Shown here piece by piece: positions 35,365 through 43,905 of a stretch of DNA of 64,000 bases (its first letter is position 1; each line of letters starts with the position of its first letter). The stretch covers positions 113,203-177,202 of the forward strand of contig CAYZWT010000002.1 in the NCBI GenBank assembly GCA_964482225.1, read 5' to 3'. The notes below the pieces were generated by a model that did not search any database, had not been told where the DNA came from, and saw nothing but the letters and a program-made list of their open reading frames with translations. Both the position numbers and the translations under genes were made by a program. The DNA is from UBA1429 sp964482225 (lineage in GTDB: Bacteria; Chloroflexota; Anaerolineae; UBA1429).

Positions 35365-35460
35365 TGAAATAAACTTTGCTCGCACTTGGTAATGATCTTT
35401 GCCCATGCCAGGGATCTGACACATACGCCCGGCGGCAGTAGAGCCGCTTGCAGATGCTGC

Positions 35461-36450
35461 TCAGGTGGCCTGCTCGGCATCTCGGTAGGTGGGCACGCCC
35501 TCTTCCGCCATGATGCGGTCGATCTCGGCCTTGTCGTCGTCGCTCAGCTTCCACGCTGCGGCGGCCACGTTCTCTTGCATCTCTTGCGGATTGCGGATGC
35601 CCACCAGCCCCACGGTGACGGCCGGATGGCTGAGGGTCCAGGCCAGGGCGAGTTGAGCCACCGTGTGGCCCCGGTCGGCGGCAAAGCCCTTGAGGCGATC
35701 CACCGCTTTGATGGTGCGCAGCATATTCTCACGCTCAAAGAGGGGCAGCCCAAAGGCATTGCCCCGCGAACGCCAGTCCCAATCCACAAAGGTCGTCTCC
35801 TCGGTAAAGGCCCCCGCCAAGAGACCAAAGGCCAGGGAGCCATAGGCCATGAACCCGATGCCATTGGCCAGGCAGAAGGGCAACACCTCTCGCTCCATGC
35901 GGCGATCCAGCAGGTTATAGCCCACCTGGTTGGCCGTCAGGTGACCATGCTGCTCGCATTCCTGCATCATCGCCACCGTATAGTTCGAGACGCCATAGTG
36001 GCGGATCTTGCCCGCCTGCTTGAGGGTCTCCAAGGCTCGGATCGTTTCCTCGTGGGGCGTCTTGTGGTCGGGCCAGTGGATCAGCAGGAGGTCAATCCAG
36101 TCGGTCTGCAAGCGCTGGAGGCAGGTCTCGGCGCGCGCGATGACGTGGTCATGGCTCGCATCGCGCCCCACGCTCTTGTTCTCCTCGTTGATGATAAAAC
36201 CCACCTTGGTCACCAGGACGATTTCTTTGCGGCGCTCGCCCAGGGCCTTGCCCAGGATTTCCTCAGAGTAGCATGGGCCATAGACCTCGGCGGTATCCAC
36301 CAGGGTGATGCCCGCGTCAATGGCCATGTGCAGGGCCTTGCTGGCCTCTTGCACATCAATCTCGCCATACTGGGTGGTGCCCAACGCCCAGGTGCCAAAG
36401 CCGATGGCCGATGTGGCCAGATCCGTATTGCCGAACCGTCGTTGCTCCAT
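35461..36450 (-). CDS. Aldo/keto reductase
   Basis: A 329-residue NADPH-dependent reductase of the AKR superfamily, (beta/alpha)8 barrel. The catalytic tetrad is visible: Asp in ITLVDTAEVYG together with Tyr of the same segment, Lys in VLVTKVGF, and His in LLLIHWPD. The C-terminal NADPH-binding GLVGIRNPQEMQENV is typical. It acts on aldehydes or ketones, possibly sugars; the start LRFGNT-like RRFGNTDLATSAIGFGTWALG places it in the YdjG/Tas-like group. The ATG at 36448-36450 has GGAGGAG upstream. Promoter candidate at 36492-36520. Confidence 0.92.
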   Translation of the reverse strand: MEQRRFGNTDLATSAIGFGTWALGTTQYGEIDVQEASKALHMAIDAGITLVDTAEVYGPCYSEEILGKALGERRKEIVLVTKVGFIINEENKSVGRDASHDHVIARAETCLQRLQTDWIDLLLIHWPDHKTPHEETIRALETLKQAGKIRHYGVSNYTVAMMQECEQHGHLTANQVGYNLLDRRMEREVLPFCLANGIGFMAYGSLAFGLLAGAFTEETTFVDWDWRSRGNAFGLPLFERENMLRTIKAVDRLKGFAADRGHTVAQLALAWTLSHPAVTVGLVGIRNPQEMQENVAAAAWKLSDDDKAEIDRIMAEEGVPTYRDAEQAT

Positions 36451-36491
36451 GTTCTCCTCCTGTTGCGCCTGACTGATGCACACGCAGCTAT

Positions 36492-36520
36492 GGTGTACGG
36501 CTTTTGCGGGGCAATGTCAA
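36492..36520 (-). promoter_or_regulatory. Promoter of the aldo/keto reductase gene
   Basis: On the minus strand a perfect TTGACA (36515-36520) with a 17-nt spacer leads to TACACC (36492-36497), about 42 bp before the ATG. The -10 is poor. Confidence 0.45.
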
Positions 36521-36554
36521 GGCGCGCCGCAATCCTACAGGATTGCGGCGCGCC
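36521..36554 (-). terminator. Terminator after the second enolase-superfamily gene
   Basis: Perfect 16-bp arms (GGCGCGCCGCAATCCT at 36521-36536 with 36539-36554) and a 2-nt spacer lie 30 bp beyond the stop at 36584 and directly before the next promoter. Followed on the minus strand by TTGACATTG. Confidence 0.75.
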
Positions 36555-36583
36555 TGATCGTGGGCTATCGGCTCGAGAGGACC

Positions 36584-37705
36584 CTATCCGTCCACCCCGC
36601 GACGGCGGCGGTTGATGGCGATCTCGTCCTCGTAAGTGTAGCGATAGCGGTCATAGGTCGCCGGCGGATACTTGGCGATGGCCTCTTCGCTCAGGGTCAG
36701 GCCCAAGCCAGGCCGATCCGGCACGGCCAGGTAGCCGTTCTGATCAAAGACGATGCCCTCCACCACCTCGCGCCTCCAAAAGACGTCGCGATCCCGGTGC
36801 TCCAAAAAGAGGCAGTTGGGCGAGCTGGCCAGCACGTGCAGGTTCGCCATCTCGGCGATGGGGCCGGTGGAGCCGTCGTGGGGCGCCAACATGACGCCAT
36901 AGGCCTCGCACAGGGCGGCGATCTTTTTCATCTCGGTGATGCCGCCGACGCGGGTGATCTCGGGCTGGGCGATGGCGATGGCCCTCGTCTCCAGCAGCTC
37001 GCGGAAGGTCCACTTGGAGAATAGCCGCTCTCCGGCGGCCAGGGGCACGCGGGCCCGCTGGCCCAACCAGCGCAGGGCCTCCAGGTCGTCCGGGTTGGTG
37101 GGCTCTTCCAAAAAGACGGGCTTGTAGGGGCGAATGTCGTCCGCCAGGCTCAGGGCCTCGGCCATGCCAAACTCGCCGTGGCAGTGGACGCCGATCTCGA
37201 CCTCATTGCCAAACTCTTGGCGTAGCTCGGCCAGCAGTTCGACATTGGGGCCACACTTGAAGGCCGTATAGCCCTTTTCCACCAGCGCGCGGGCCTCTCT
37301 GACGTTATCGGCATGCCCATAGATGCGGATGCGGTTGTGAATCTTGCCGCCCAAGAGGGTGTGGATGGGGACATTGAGCTGCTTGCCCTTGATGTCCCAC
37401 AGGGCGATATCCAGGGCGCTGATCACGCCGCCGCGCACCGTGCCCGAGATGCCGTGGGCGTGCAACATGCGATAGAGCTTTTGCCAGACGCGCTCGGTGT
37501 GGAACGGCTCCTCGCGGTAGAGCGACTCGGCCACCTCCTGGATGCCCTTTTCCACCACCTCGGGCCAGCCGCTGCCCTCGCCGATGCCCTCGACGCCCTC
37601 GTAGGTTGAGACCTTGGTAAAGACCCAGTTCCGTCCGCGCGGGCGGTCGGCGCTCTGCAGGATATTGGCGTTGATCAGGTAGGTCTTGACCTCTTCGATC
37701 CACAT
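36584..37705 (-). CDS. Mandelate racemase/muconate lactonizing enzyme family protein (second copy)
   Basis: A 373-residue enolase-superfamily enzyme. The N-terminal cap (GVEGIGEGSGWPEVVEKGI) is followed by barrel strands that carry the metal ligands in IGVHCHGEF, VFLEEPTN and PLAAGERLF, and by the later histidine in LAPHDGSTGPI. The GEGSGWP and HDGSTGP details point to the galactonate dehydratase-like group. It is more distantly related to the protein at 3858 than two recent duplicates would be. The ATG at 37703-37705 has GGAGGAGC upstream. It is transcribed away from the ETF genes. Confidence 0.85.
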   Translation of the reverse strand: MWIEEVKTYLINANILQSADRPRGRNWVFTKVSTYEGVEGIGEGSGWPEVVEKGIQEVAESLYREEPFHTERVWQKLYRMLHAHGISGTVRGGVISALDIALWDIKGKQLNVPIHTLLGGKIHNRIRIYGHADNVREARALVEKGYTAFKCGPNVELLAELRQEFGNEVEIGVHCHGEFGMAEALSLADDIRPYKPVFLEEPTNPDDLEALRWLGQRARVPLAAGERLFSKWTFRELLETRAIAIAQPEITRVGGITEMKKIAALCEAYGVMLAPHDGSTGPIAEMANLHVLASSPNCLFLEHRDRDVFWRREVVEGIVFDQNGYLAVPDRPGLGLTLSEEAIAKYPPATYDRYRYTYEDEIAINRRRRGVDG

Positions 37706-37887
37706 GATGCTTGCTCCTCCACTGCACTGTAGACGATTTCGATGACAGGTGGGCCAACGTGCGCGTCAAGCAGGCACAGTGTGGGGCGTCCGGTGGGCCG
37801 GTCGCCAACGCCGCACCTGCGCGCGCACGCTATGGCTACAAGATAGACAGGCTGGGCGCGTGTGTCAAATGCCAGCGCGCATACCTT

Positions 37888-37917
37888 TTGCCCGGCGCGC
37901 CGCTTGTGCTGTATACT
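37888..37917 (+). promoter_or_regulatory. Promoter of the ETF operon
   Basis: TTGCCC (37888-37893), an 18-nt spacer and TATACT (37912-37917) lie about 55 bp before the etfB ATG at 37973. Confidence 0.5.
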
Positions 37918-37972
37918 CGCTCGTAAACGAGCGCCCTTGGCTCACAGTTTGCTCCAGAGGAGAATCCCTCGT

Positions 37973-38773
37973 ATGCACGTCGTCGTCTGCATCAAATCGG
38001 TGCCCGAGACCACCGAGGTCCAGTTCGATCCCCAAACCGGCACCATGCTGCGCGAGGGGGTGGGGGCCATCATCAACCCCTTTGACATGTACGCCATCGA
38101 GGAGGGCTTGCGCCTTATCGCGGCGCGGGGCGGAACCGTGACGGCCCTCTGCATGGGGCCGCCCCAGGCGGAGCGCGAGCTGCGCGAGGCCCTGGCTATG
38201 GGCTGCCATCAGGCCATTCTGCTCAGCGCCCGCGCCTTTGCCGGATCGGATACCTGGGCCACAGCCTATGCCCTCTCCCTTGCCATCCGCGCCCTGGGGC
38301 CGGTGGACCTGGTGCTGTGCGGCAAGCAGGCCATTGACGGCGACACCGGCCAGGTGGGTCCCGGCATCGCGAACCAACTCGGCCTGCCGCAACTCACCTA
38401 CGTCTGGCGCATCCGCGAGCTGGACCTGGCGGCCGGGCGCATCATCGTCGAGCGCCTGCTGGAGGAGGGCGCCGAGATCGTCCAGGCGGCGCTGCCGGCC
38501 GTGGTTACGGTGCTCAAGGGCATCAACACGCCGCGCTATCCCACGCGCCGGGGGCTGCGACGCGCCCGCGCCGCCCAGATCCCCGTCTGGACGCCCGAGG
38601 ACCTGCCCGACGCCGACCCCGCCCTGTTCGGCCTGGATGGCTCGCCCACCCAGGTGGTGCGGGTGTTCACGCCGCCGCGCCGCACCGGCCAGGTGCGTAT
38701 GATGGGGGGCGACACACCGGAGGATGCAGTAGCGGCGCTGGTGGAGCAGTTGCTCGCGGAAAAGGTGGTATAG
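37973..38773 (+). CDS. etfB: Electron transfer flavoprotein, beta subunit
   Basis: A 266-residue ETF beta subunit that, with the alpha subunit, carries electrons between a flavin dehydrogenase and the quinone pool or ferredoxin/NAD. The start MHVVVCIKSVPETTEVQFD and INPFDMYAIEEGLRL are typical, as is the flavin/AMP-binding LVLCGKQAIDGDTGQVGPGIANQLGLP (about residues 120-146). The GKQAIDGDTGQ pattern is close to that in the electron-bifurcating ETFs. It begins the ETF operon and is followed after 3 bp by the alpha subunit. Confidence 0.92.
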   Translation: MHVVVCIKSVPETTEVQFDPQTGTMLREGVGAIINPFDMYAIEEGLRLIAARGGTVTALCMGPPQAERELREALAMGCHQAILLSARAFAGSDTWATAYALSLAIRALGPVDLVLCGKQAIDGDTGQVGPGIANQLGLPQLTYVWRIRELDLAAGRIIVERLLEEGAEIVQAALPAVVTVLKGINTPRYPTRRGLRRARAAQIPVWTPEDLPDADPALFGLDGSPTQVVRVFTPPRRTGQVRMMGGDTPEDAVAALVEQLLAEKVV

Positions 38774-38776
38774 GCG

Positions 38777-39991
38777 ATGGGCGACGGACTGCTCTTGATT
38801 GATGGCGAGGCGTGCATCGGCTGCAGCGCGTGCGTGGCGGTGTGCCCCTTTGGCGCGCTAGAGCTGATCGCGGGGCTGGCCGTGGTCAACGCCAACTGCA
38901 CCGCCTGCGCCGCCTGCCTCAGCGTGTGCCCGGTGGATGCCCTGAGCCTGCCTGAGCGCAGCCGCCAGGGCGTGGCCGTAGGAGAGTATCGCGGGGTCTG
39001 GGTCTGGGTGGAGCAGTTCGGCGGCCAGGCGCACCCGATCTCCTGGGAGATGATGGGCCAGGGGCGGCGGCTGGCCGACGACCTGGGCGTCGAGTTGACG
39101 GCCTGCGTCCTGGGGAAAGGCGTGTCCGAGATCGCCTACCAGGCCATCGCCTATGGCGCCGACCGGGTGCTGCTGGCGGATCATCCCGCCCTGGCCGCAT
39201 ATCGCACCGAGCCCTATGCGCGTATCCTGGTGGAGCTGGCGCGCCGCGAGCGCCCGGAGGTGTTTCTGCTGGGGGCCAGCTCGCGGGGCCGCGACCTGGC
39301 GGGCTCGGTGGCAACGGCGCTCTATACGGGGCTCACGGCTGATTGCACCGGCTTGGAGATTGACCGGGAGACCAGGGGCTTGCTGCAGACCCGCCCGGCG
39401 TATGGCGGCAACATCATGGCCACCATCATCACGCCCAACCACCGGCCCCAGATGGCCACCGTGCGCCACCGGGTGTTCGAGACGCCCGCGCCCGATTTCG
39501 AGCGCCGGGGCGAGATCGTTGACGCGCCGGTTGACCTGGACGCCGCCAGCCTGGTGACCGAGATCATGGCGTTCATCCAGGGCGATGAGCAGGTGAACCT
39601 GGCCGACGCCCGCATCATCGTCTCCGGTGGGGCGGGGCTGGGCAGCGCCGAGGGGTTTGCGCCGCTGCGCGAACTGGCGGCGGCGTTGGGCGGGGCCGTG
39701 GGCGCCTCGCGGGCCGCCGTGGATGCGGGCTGGATCCCCTATGCCCACCAGGTGGGCCAGACGGGGCGCACGGTGCGGCCCGATCTGTACATCGCCTGCG
39801 GCATCTCGGGGGCCATCCAGCACCGGGCGGGCATGTCCACGGCGCGGGTGATCGTGGCGATCAACACCGATCCCCACGCGCCCATCTTTGACATCGCCAC
39901 ATACGGCATCGTGGGGGATTGCCTGCAGATCGTCCCGATCCTGGCCGAGCAGTTGCGCCGGGCGATGCGCCAGCCCGCCCAGGGCGCCTGA
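38777..39991 (+). CDS. etfA: Electron transfer flavoprotein, alpha subunit with N-terminal ferredoxin domain
   Basis: A 404-residue ETF alpha subunit with a ferredoxin-like N-terminus that binds two 4Fe-4S clusters: CIGCSACVAVCPFGA and CTACAACLSVCPVDA (about residues 14-55). The alpha domain follows (GVAVGEYRGVWVWVEQFG), and the C-terminal FAD-binding segment is HQVGQTGRTVRPDLYIACGISGAIQH. Such ferredoxin-fused alpha subunits are known from bifurcating and anaerobic ETFs (for example CarE of caffeate respiration). No acyl-CoA dehydrogenase or quinone reductase lies beside it, so the redox partner is elsewhere. The ATG follows etfB by 3 bp. Confidence 0.92.
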   Translation: MGDGLLLIDGEACIGCSACVAVCPFGALELIAGLAVVNANCTACAACLSVCPVDALSLPERSRQGVAVGEYRGVWVWVEQFGGQAHPISWEMMGQGRRLADDLGVELTACVLGKGVSEIAYQAIAYGADRVLLADHPALAAYRTEPYARILVELARRERPEVFLLGASSRGRDLAGSVATALYTGLTADCTGLEIDRETRGLLQTRPAYGGNIMATIITPNHRPQMATVRHRVFETPAPDFERRGEIVDAPVDLDAASLVTEIMAFIQGDEQVNLADARIIVSGGAGLGSAEGFAPLRELAAALGGAVGASRAAVDAGWIPYAHQVGQTGRTVRPDLYIACGISGAIQHRAGMSTARVIVAINTDPHAPIFDIATYGIVGDCLQIVPILAEQLRRAMRQPAQGA

Positions 39992-39992
39992 G

Positions 39993-40925
39993 ATGGCCGT
40001 CTCACAGGGGACCGAGTTGAGCCTGGAGGCCATCGAGGCCCTGCGCGATCTGCGCTACCACCGCACGCCCGCGCTGCGGGCTACCACGGAGGAGGCCGCC
40101 AGGGCCTTTGTGGACGAGATCGGGTTCTGCTTTCTCTTTGGTGAAAAGGGCGTCGAGATCCCCACGCTGTGGGGCGCGGTGTGCGGCAGCCGCCGCCCGG
40201 TGCCCAGCTCGCACCACGACCCCGATATCGGGCGAACGTGGACCTGGAAGGACACGTTGCCCACACGGGGCGCGATCTATTACGGCAAGCTGCTCCGCAA
40301 CAAGCCCACGCTGGTCTCGCTGGCGCTGCTGCCCAGCTTTTACGCGCTCTCACCCAACTATGGCGATCCGCTGGACTATTTGGAGCAGTACGAGGCCGGG
40401 CTGCTCTCCATCGAGGCCAAGCGGGTCTATGAGGCGCTGCTGGAGGAGGGCGCCCTGGCAACCAGCCGCCTGCGGCAGGTTGCCGGGCTATCGGGCGGCG
40501 GGCGCGCGGCGCGCCTCTTTGATCGCGCCATCACCGAGCTACAGACCCAGATGCGGATCGTCAAGGTGGGCATCTCGGACGCCAGCCGTTGGGGCTATGC
40601 CTACGTCTATGACCTGTTCACGCGACAACTCCCCGATGTGCCCAAAGCGGCCCGCGCCATCAGCACAGACCGGGCGATGGAGACGCTGCTGCTGCGCTAC
40701 CTGGCCAACGTCGCGATCCAGAGCGAGGCGGCCTGCCGGCGGCTGTTCCGCTGGAACGACTGGGAGTGGGAGCGCCTGCTGGGACGGTTCGCCGAGCGGG
40801 GCGCGCTGCGGAGCGACCTGCGCCCGGCGGGCGGGCGCGGCGCCTGGCTGGCCCTGGCCGAGGACGAGGCATTGGCCGCCTGTACACTTGTGCAACAAGT
40901 AACGACTGACGAGATGGAGGACTGA
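39993..40925 (+). CDS. AlkZ-related protein (winged-helix, DNA glycosylase-like)
   Basis: A 310-residue protein that I assign to the AlkZ/YcaQ-related group by its pattern. It begins with a region ARAFVDEIGFCFLFGEKGVEIPTLWGAVCG. It continues with WTWKDTLPTRGAIYYGKLL and SLALLPSFYALSPNYGDP. Winged-helix-like parts rich in Arg and Leu follow (LEEGALATSRLRQVAGLSG and FDRAITELQTQMRIVKVGI). YcaQ/AlkZ itself unhooks interstrand cross-links; its relatives in soil bacteria are uncharacterised. The catalytic Gln-x-Gln/Asp motif is not obvious here. The start overlaps nothing and lies 1 bp after etfA, so the gene belongs to the ETF operon. Its stop overlaps the SDR start. Confidence 0.6.
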   Translation: MAVSQGTELSLEAIEALRDLRYHRTPALRATTEEAARAFVDEIGFCFLFGEKGVEIPTLWGAVCGSRRPVPSSHHDPDIGRTWTWKDTLPTRGAIYYGKLLRNKPTLVSLALLPSFYALSPNYGDPLDYLEQYEAGLLSIEAKRVYEALLEEGALATSRLRQVAGLSGGGRAARLFDRAITELQTQMRIVKVGISDASRWGYAYVYDLFTRQLPDVPKAARAISTDRAMETLLLRYLANVAIQSEAACRRLFRWNDWEWERLLGRFAERGALRSDLRPAGGRGAWLALAEDEALAACTLVQQVTTDEMED

Positions 40926-41761
40926 TGAACCCAACAGCACGCTCTCTTGCCGGACGTATCGCCTTTGTGACCGGTTCCTCGCGGGGGATCGGGTGCGAGA
41001 TCGCCAGCCACCTGGCCAGCCTCGGGGCCAACGTGGTGGTGCAGGGCACCAGCTTTACCTCGACCCGCGTCCTGAACGAGGCTGAGAGCCTGCACGCCGT
41101 GGCAGAGCAGATCGCCCAGACCCACGGCGTCGAGACGTTGGCCGTGGCGGGCGATCTCTCGGACCCGGCCAAGGTGGAGCGCATCGTGGGCGAGATCCAT
41201 GCGCGGTTCGGGCGCATCGAGATCCTGGTCAACTGCGCGGGCGGCGACGTGGGGTCGCAGGGGGTCGCCGCGCCCCAGGCGGGCAAGCCCATCGCCAACG
41301 ATGCCGTGCATATCTCGCTGGAGGACCTGCGGGCGGTCCTGGATCGCAACCTGATGACCTGCATCCTCATGTGCCGCCAGGTGGCGCCCGAGATGATGGC
41401 CCGCCAGGAGGGCTGGATCGTCAATATCGGCAGCATCGCGGGGATGGCGGGGGGCGCGAATGGCGCCATCTATGCCACGGCCAAGGCGGGCGTGCACGAG
41501 TACACCCGCTGCCTGGCGGCGCTGCTGCGGCCCTACAACGTACACGTCAACGCCATCGCCCCGGGCGACACGGTCACGCCGCGTTTCTGCGCCAGCCGCG
41601 AGACCGAGCAGGAGATGATGGTGGAGGGGGGCACGCTGGTGCGTTATGGGCGACCCATCGAGATCGCGCGGGCGGTGGCTTTTCTCGCCAGCGAGGCGGG
41701 CTCGTACATCACAGGCCAGGTGCTGCGCGTGGATGGCGGCAAGCAGATCTTTGCCGGCTAG
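40925..41761 (+). CDS. SDR-family oxidoreductase
   Basis: A 278-residue short-chain dehydrogenase. The NAD(P)-binding TGSSRGIGCEIASHL is at residues 16-30, the NAGG segment is VNCAGGDVG, and the catalytic triad is Ser in NIGSIAG and Tyr/Lys in YATAKAG. The GxxDTVTPRF and the C-terminal YITGQVLRVDGGKQ are typical of classical SDRs. It would oxidise or reduce a hydroxyl, possibly a sugar acid or acyl-CoA. The ATG shares its first base with the stop of the AlkZ-related gene, so it is translationally coupled to the ETF operon. Confidence 0.9.
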   Translation: MNPTARSLAGRIAFVTGSSRGIGCEIASHLASLGANVVVQGTSFTSTRVLNEAESLHAVAEQIAQTHGVETLAVAGDLSDPAKVERIVGEIHARFGRIEILVNCAGGDVGSQGVAAPQAGKPIANDAVHISLEDLRAVLDRNLMTCILMCRQVAPEMMARQEGWIVNIGSIAGMAGGANGAIYATAKAGVHEYTRCLAALLRPYNVHVNAIAPGDTVTPRFCASRETEQEMMVEGGTLVRYGRPIEIARAVAFLASEAGSYITGQVLRVDGGKQIFAG

Positions 41762-41828
41762 AGCTACCCGCTGCCCATGCCTGCGTATAGGGGATAACGA
41801 GCCGCGCCATATCAGGGGAGCGATGCGC

Positions 41829-42371
41829 ATGTCAGATGTAGTGGGCGCTTTTCGGAAAAAGGCAGAGGATCTGATCGCCTCGATCAACAGCGCCGGGGGT
41901 CTCAAGGCCACGGTGGAGGGCCTGCGGCGCCAGATGGCCGAGGCCGACCGCCGTCGAACGATGGGGCAGGTGCGTTCCCAGCTCAAAAAGCTGGACGCCC
42001 AGATCAACGAGATGAACATGGCTGTGGGGGTGCAGGCCGTGGGCCTGCACAAGGCGGGGTTGCTGCGCTCGCCCGAGCTTACGCCGCTGTGCCAGCACAT
42101 TGTCGAGTTGGAGGCGGCGGTGACGCAGCAGCGCGAGGAGCTGCGCCGCCTGGAGGCGCTATCCAGCCAGCCTACCGAATCGGGCGAGCGTGCATGCGAG
42201 CAGTGTGGCCATGCGCTGCCGCCGGAGGCCACTTTTTGCCCGTACTGCGGGGCCGCCGCCCCCGCGCCGGCCGGCGAGGCTGAGGTGCGTTATTGCGCCC
42301 AGTGCGGCGCCCCTCTGCGCGAGGGCGGTCGCTTTTGCGCGCGCTGCGGCGCCATCGTTGTGGGGCATTGA
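41829..42371 (+). CDS. Zinc-ribbon protein with N-terminal coiled coil
   Basis: A 180-residue protein. The first 115 residues are helical and probably coiled coil (LKATVEGLRRQMAEADRRR and QLKKLDAQINEMNMA). Two zinc ribbons follow, CEQCG...FCPYCG and CAQCG...FCARCG, the double 'zinc ribbon 2' layout that is common in proteins of unknown function. I preferred the ATG at 41829 because AGGGGAG (41814-41820) lies 8 nt upstream; the ATG at 41823 would leave only 2 nt. It follows the SDR gene after 67 bp. The reading frame reaches its stop before the assembly gap. Confidence 0.75.
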   Translation: MSDVVGAFRKKAEDLIASINSAGGLKATVEGLRRQMAEADRRRTMGQVRSQLKKLDAQINEMNMAVGVQAVGLHKAGLLRSPELTPLCQHIVELEAAVTQQREELRRLEALSSQPTESGERACEQCGHALPPEATFCPYCGAAAPAPAGEAEVRYCAQCGAPLREGGRFCARCGAIVVGH

Positions 42372-42606
42372 TCGCTGCGAGCAGAGGCGCGGGGGCCCGG
42401 GGGGGGCCCCCCCCCCCCCCCCCGGGGCCGAGGGGCCGGCAGCGCCCCCCCCCCCCCCCCCCCGGCCCCCCANNNNNNNNNNGGGGGGGGGTCGTTTTGG
42501 CGCGGGGGGGGCCCCCTTGGTGGGGGGGATTTCAGCGCGGCGCGCTGGGGGGGGCGGCGGGTCCGGCCCCGGCCCCGCGCCCCGTGTTGCAGTCGAGACG
42601 GAAGGC
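42372..42606. other. Low-complexity sequence flanking an assembly gap
   Basis: Long runs of C and G (42400-42470 and 42483-42560) surround ten Ns at 42473-42482. Neither side codes for a recognisable protein, and the pattern is what collapsed low-quality read ends produce. The join between the zinc-ribbon gene and the DegT gene therefore cannot be trusted. Confidence 0.85.
42473..42482. other. Assembly gap (10 Ns)
   Basis: Ten undefined bases inside homopolymer-like sequence. The true gap length is unknown. Confidence 0.95.
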
Positions 42607-43857
42607 TCAGCCGCCCCAGGCGCGCTGCACCTTGATCGCGGCAGCCACAATGTCATCCAGGTCGCTCTGCTCGGCCAGCAACAACGACTGATAGAGCCAC
42701 ATGCCGCGCCGACAGACATCCTCGCACACGGGGCAGGGGTCCGGCTCTTGGGCGGGGAGCCCTAGCCGCTGGCGAATATAGGCCGAGCGTTGGACGATGA
42801 CCTGCTGGCGGCTGAGGGGTTCCGGGTAGCCGGCGCGCATGGGGATGCCCTCTGCCTCCATAGCCGCCGAAAAGGCCTCGCGGCTTTTGCCCCCAAACGC
42901 CTGGGGATCGTACCAGACGCGAAAGAGGTGGTAGGCATTGCGGGTTGTGCGCGGATCGCCCGGCACGGGCGTGAGGCCGGGCACGACGCTCAGCGCCTCG
43001 GCGAGATAAGCGGCGTTGGCCAGCCGGCGCTCGGTCTGTTCCTCCAGCCGGCCTAGCTGCACCCTCAGCACAGCCCCCATCCACTCGGCCAGCCGGTAGT
43101 TGCTGGCCAGGTTCACATGCTGGTAAAAGGCCCCTTCGGGCGAGCGCCCCACGTTGACGATGGACCAGCAACGCTCGGCCCATTCCTGGCTGTTGGTCAG
43201 GATCATGCCGCCCTCGCCGGAGGAGACGTTCTTGCTGGCCTGAAAGCTAAAGGTACCCATATCGCCCAGCGCGCCGATCTTGTGGCCGTTCCACATGGCG
43301 CCGTGGGCCTGGGCCGCGTCCTCGATCAGCACGAGACCATGCTTGCGCGCCACAGCCCGCAGCGCATCCATGTCAGCCGGCTCGCCCGCAATGTGCACGG
43401 GCAAGATCGCCTTGGTGCGCGGGGTGATCAGGGCCTCTACCTGGTCGGGGTCCAGGTTCCAAGTGTTGGGCAACAGATCGGCAAAGCGCGGAATGGCGCC
43501 CACCAACAGGCACGAGGCGGCGGTGGCGATAAAGGTATAGGGCGTGGTGATCACTTCATCGCCCCAATCCACACCGGCGGCGCGCAGCGCGATCTCGATG
43601 GCGGCGCTGCCGTTGGTGCAGGCGATGCCATAGCGCGCCTCGTGATAGTCGGCAAACGCGCGCTCAAAGGCGTGCACCTGGTTTCCGGGCGGCGCCCACC
43701 AGTTGCCGGAGCGCAGCGTCTCTAGCAGGGCGCGCTCTTCTTGGGCATCCCACTGGGGCCACGCGGGGTATGGGGCGGTGCGCACCGGCGTCCCGCCTTC
43801 AAGAGCCAATTGGCTCTCCAGGGCCAGATGGTCCTCAAGGGCCAAGTGGTCCATCAT
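42607..43857 (-). CDS. DegT/DnrJ/EryC1/StrS family PLP-dependent aminotransferase
   Basis: A 416-residue aminotransferase that usually converts a nucleotide-linked ketosugar to an aminosugar. The PLP-binding lysine is in FSFQASKNVSSGEGGMILT (K of the SKN motif), the Asp contacting the pyridine nitrogen in LVLIEDAAQAHGA, and ITTPYTFIATAAS is the conserved substrate region. The N-terminus contains three LALE units (LALEDHLALESQLALEGG), so the protein may start before or after this repeat; the family often begins LALLGGxPVR. The ATG at 43855 has AGGAATGAGG upstream. The stop is near the assembly gap but the frame is complete. Confidence 0.88.
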   Translation of the reverse strand: MMDHLALEDHLALESQLALEGGTPVRTAPYPAWPQWDAQEERALLETLRSGNWWAPPGNQVHAFERAFADYHEARYGIACTNGSAAIEIALRAAGVDWGDEVITTPYTFIATAASCLLVGAIPRFADLLPNTWNLDPDQVEALITPRTKAILPVHIAGEPADMDALRAVARKHGLVLIEDAAQAHGAMWNGHKIGALGDMGTFSFQASKNVSSGEGGMILTNSQEWAERCWSIVNVGRSPEGAFYQHVNLASNYRLAEWMGAVLRVQLGRLEEQTERRLANAAYLAEALSVVPGLTPVPGDPRTTRNAYHLFRVWYDPQAFGGKSREAFSAAMEAEGIPMRAGYPEPLSRQQVIVQRSAYIRQRLGLPAQEPDPCPVCEDVCRRGMWLYQSLLLAEQSDLDDIVAAAIKVQRAWGG

Positions 43858-43905
43858 TGCCTCATTCCTTTCTCTTGGCTGTGCGTGTTGCGATCTTGTA
43901 GGGGC

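Larger units (their letters stand above)
34819..35460. other. Intergenic region containing a miniature inverted-repeat element
   Basis: 642 bp without a recognised gene between the RRM gene and the aldo/keto reductase. The open frames here (for example on the plus strand at 34863-35273) cross the inverted-repeat element and look non-coding. The left 320 bp include the promoter region of the RRM gene; the right 300 bp are occupied by the element at 35142-35355 and its flanking duplication. Confidence 0.6.
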
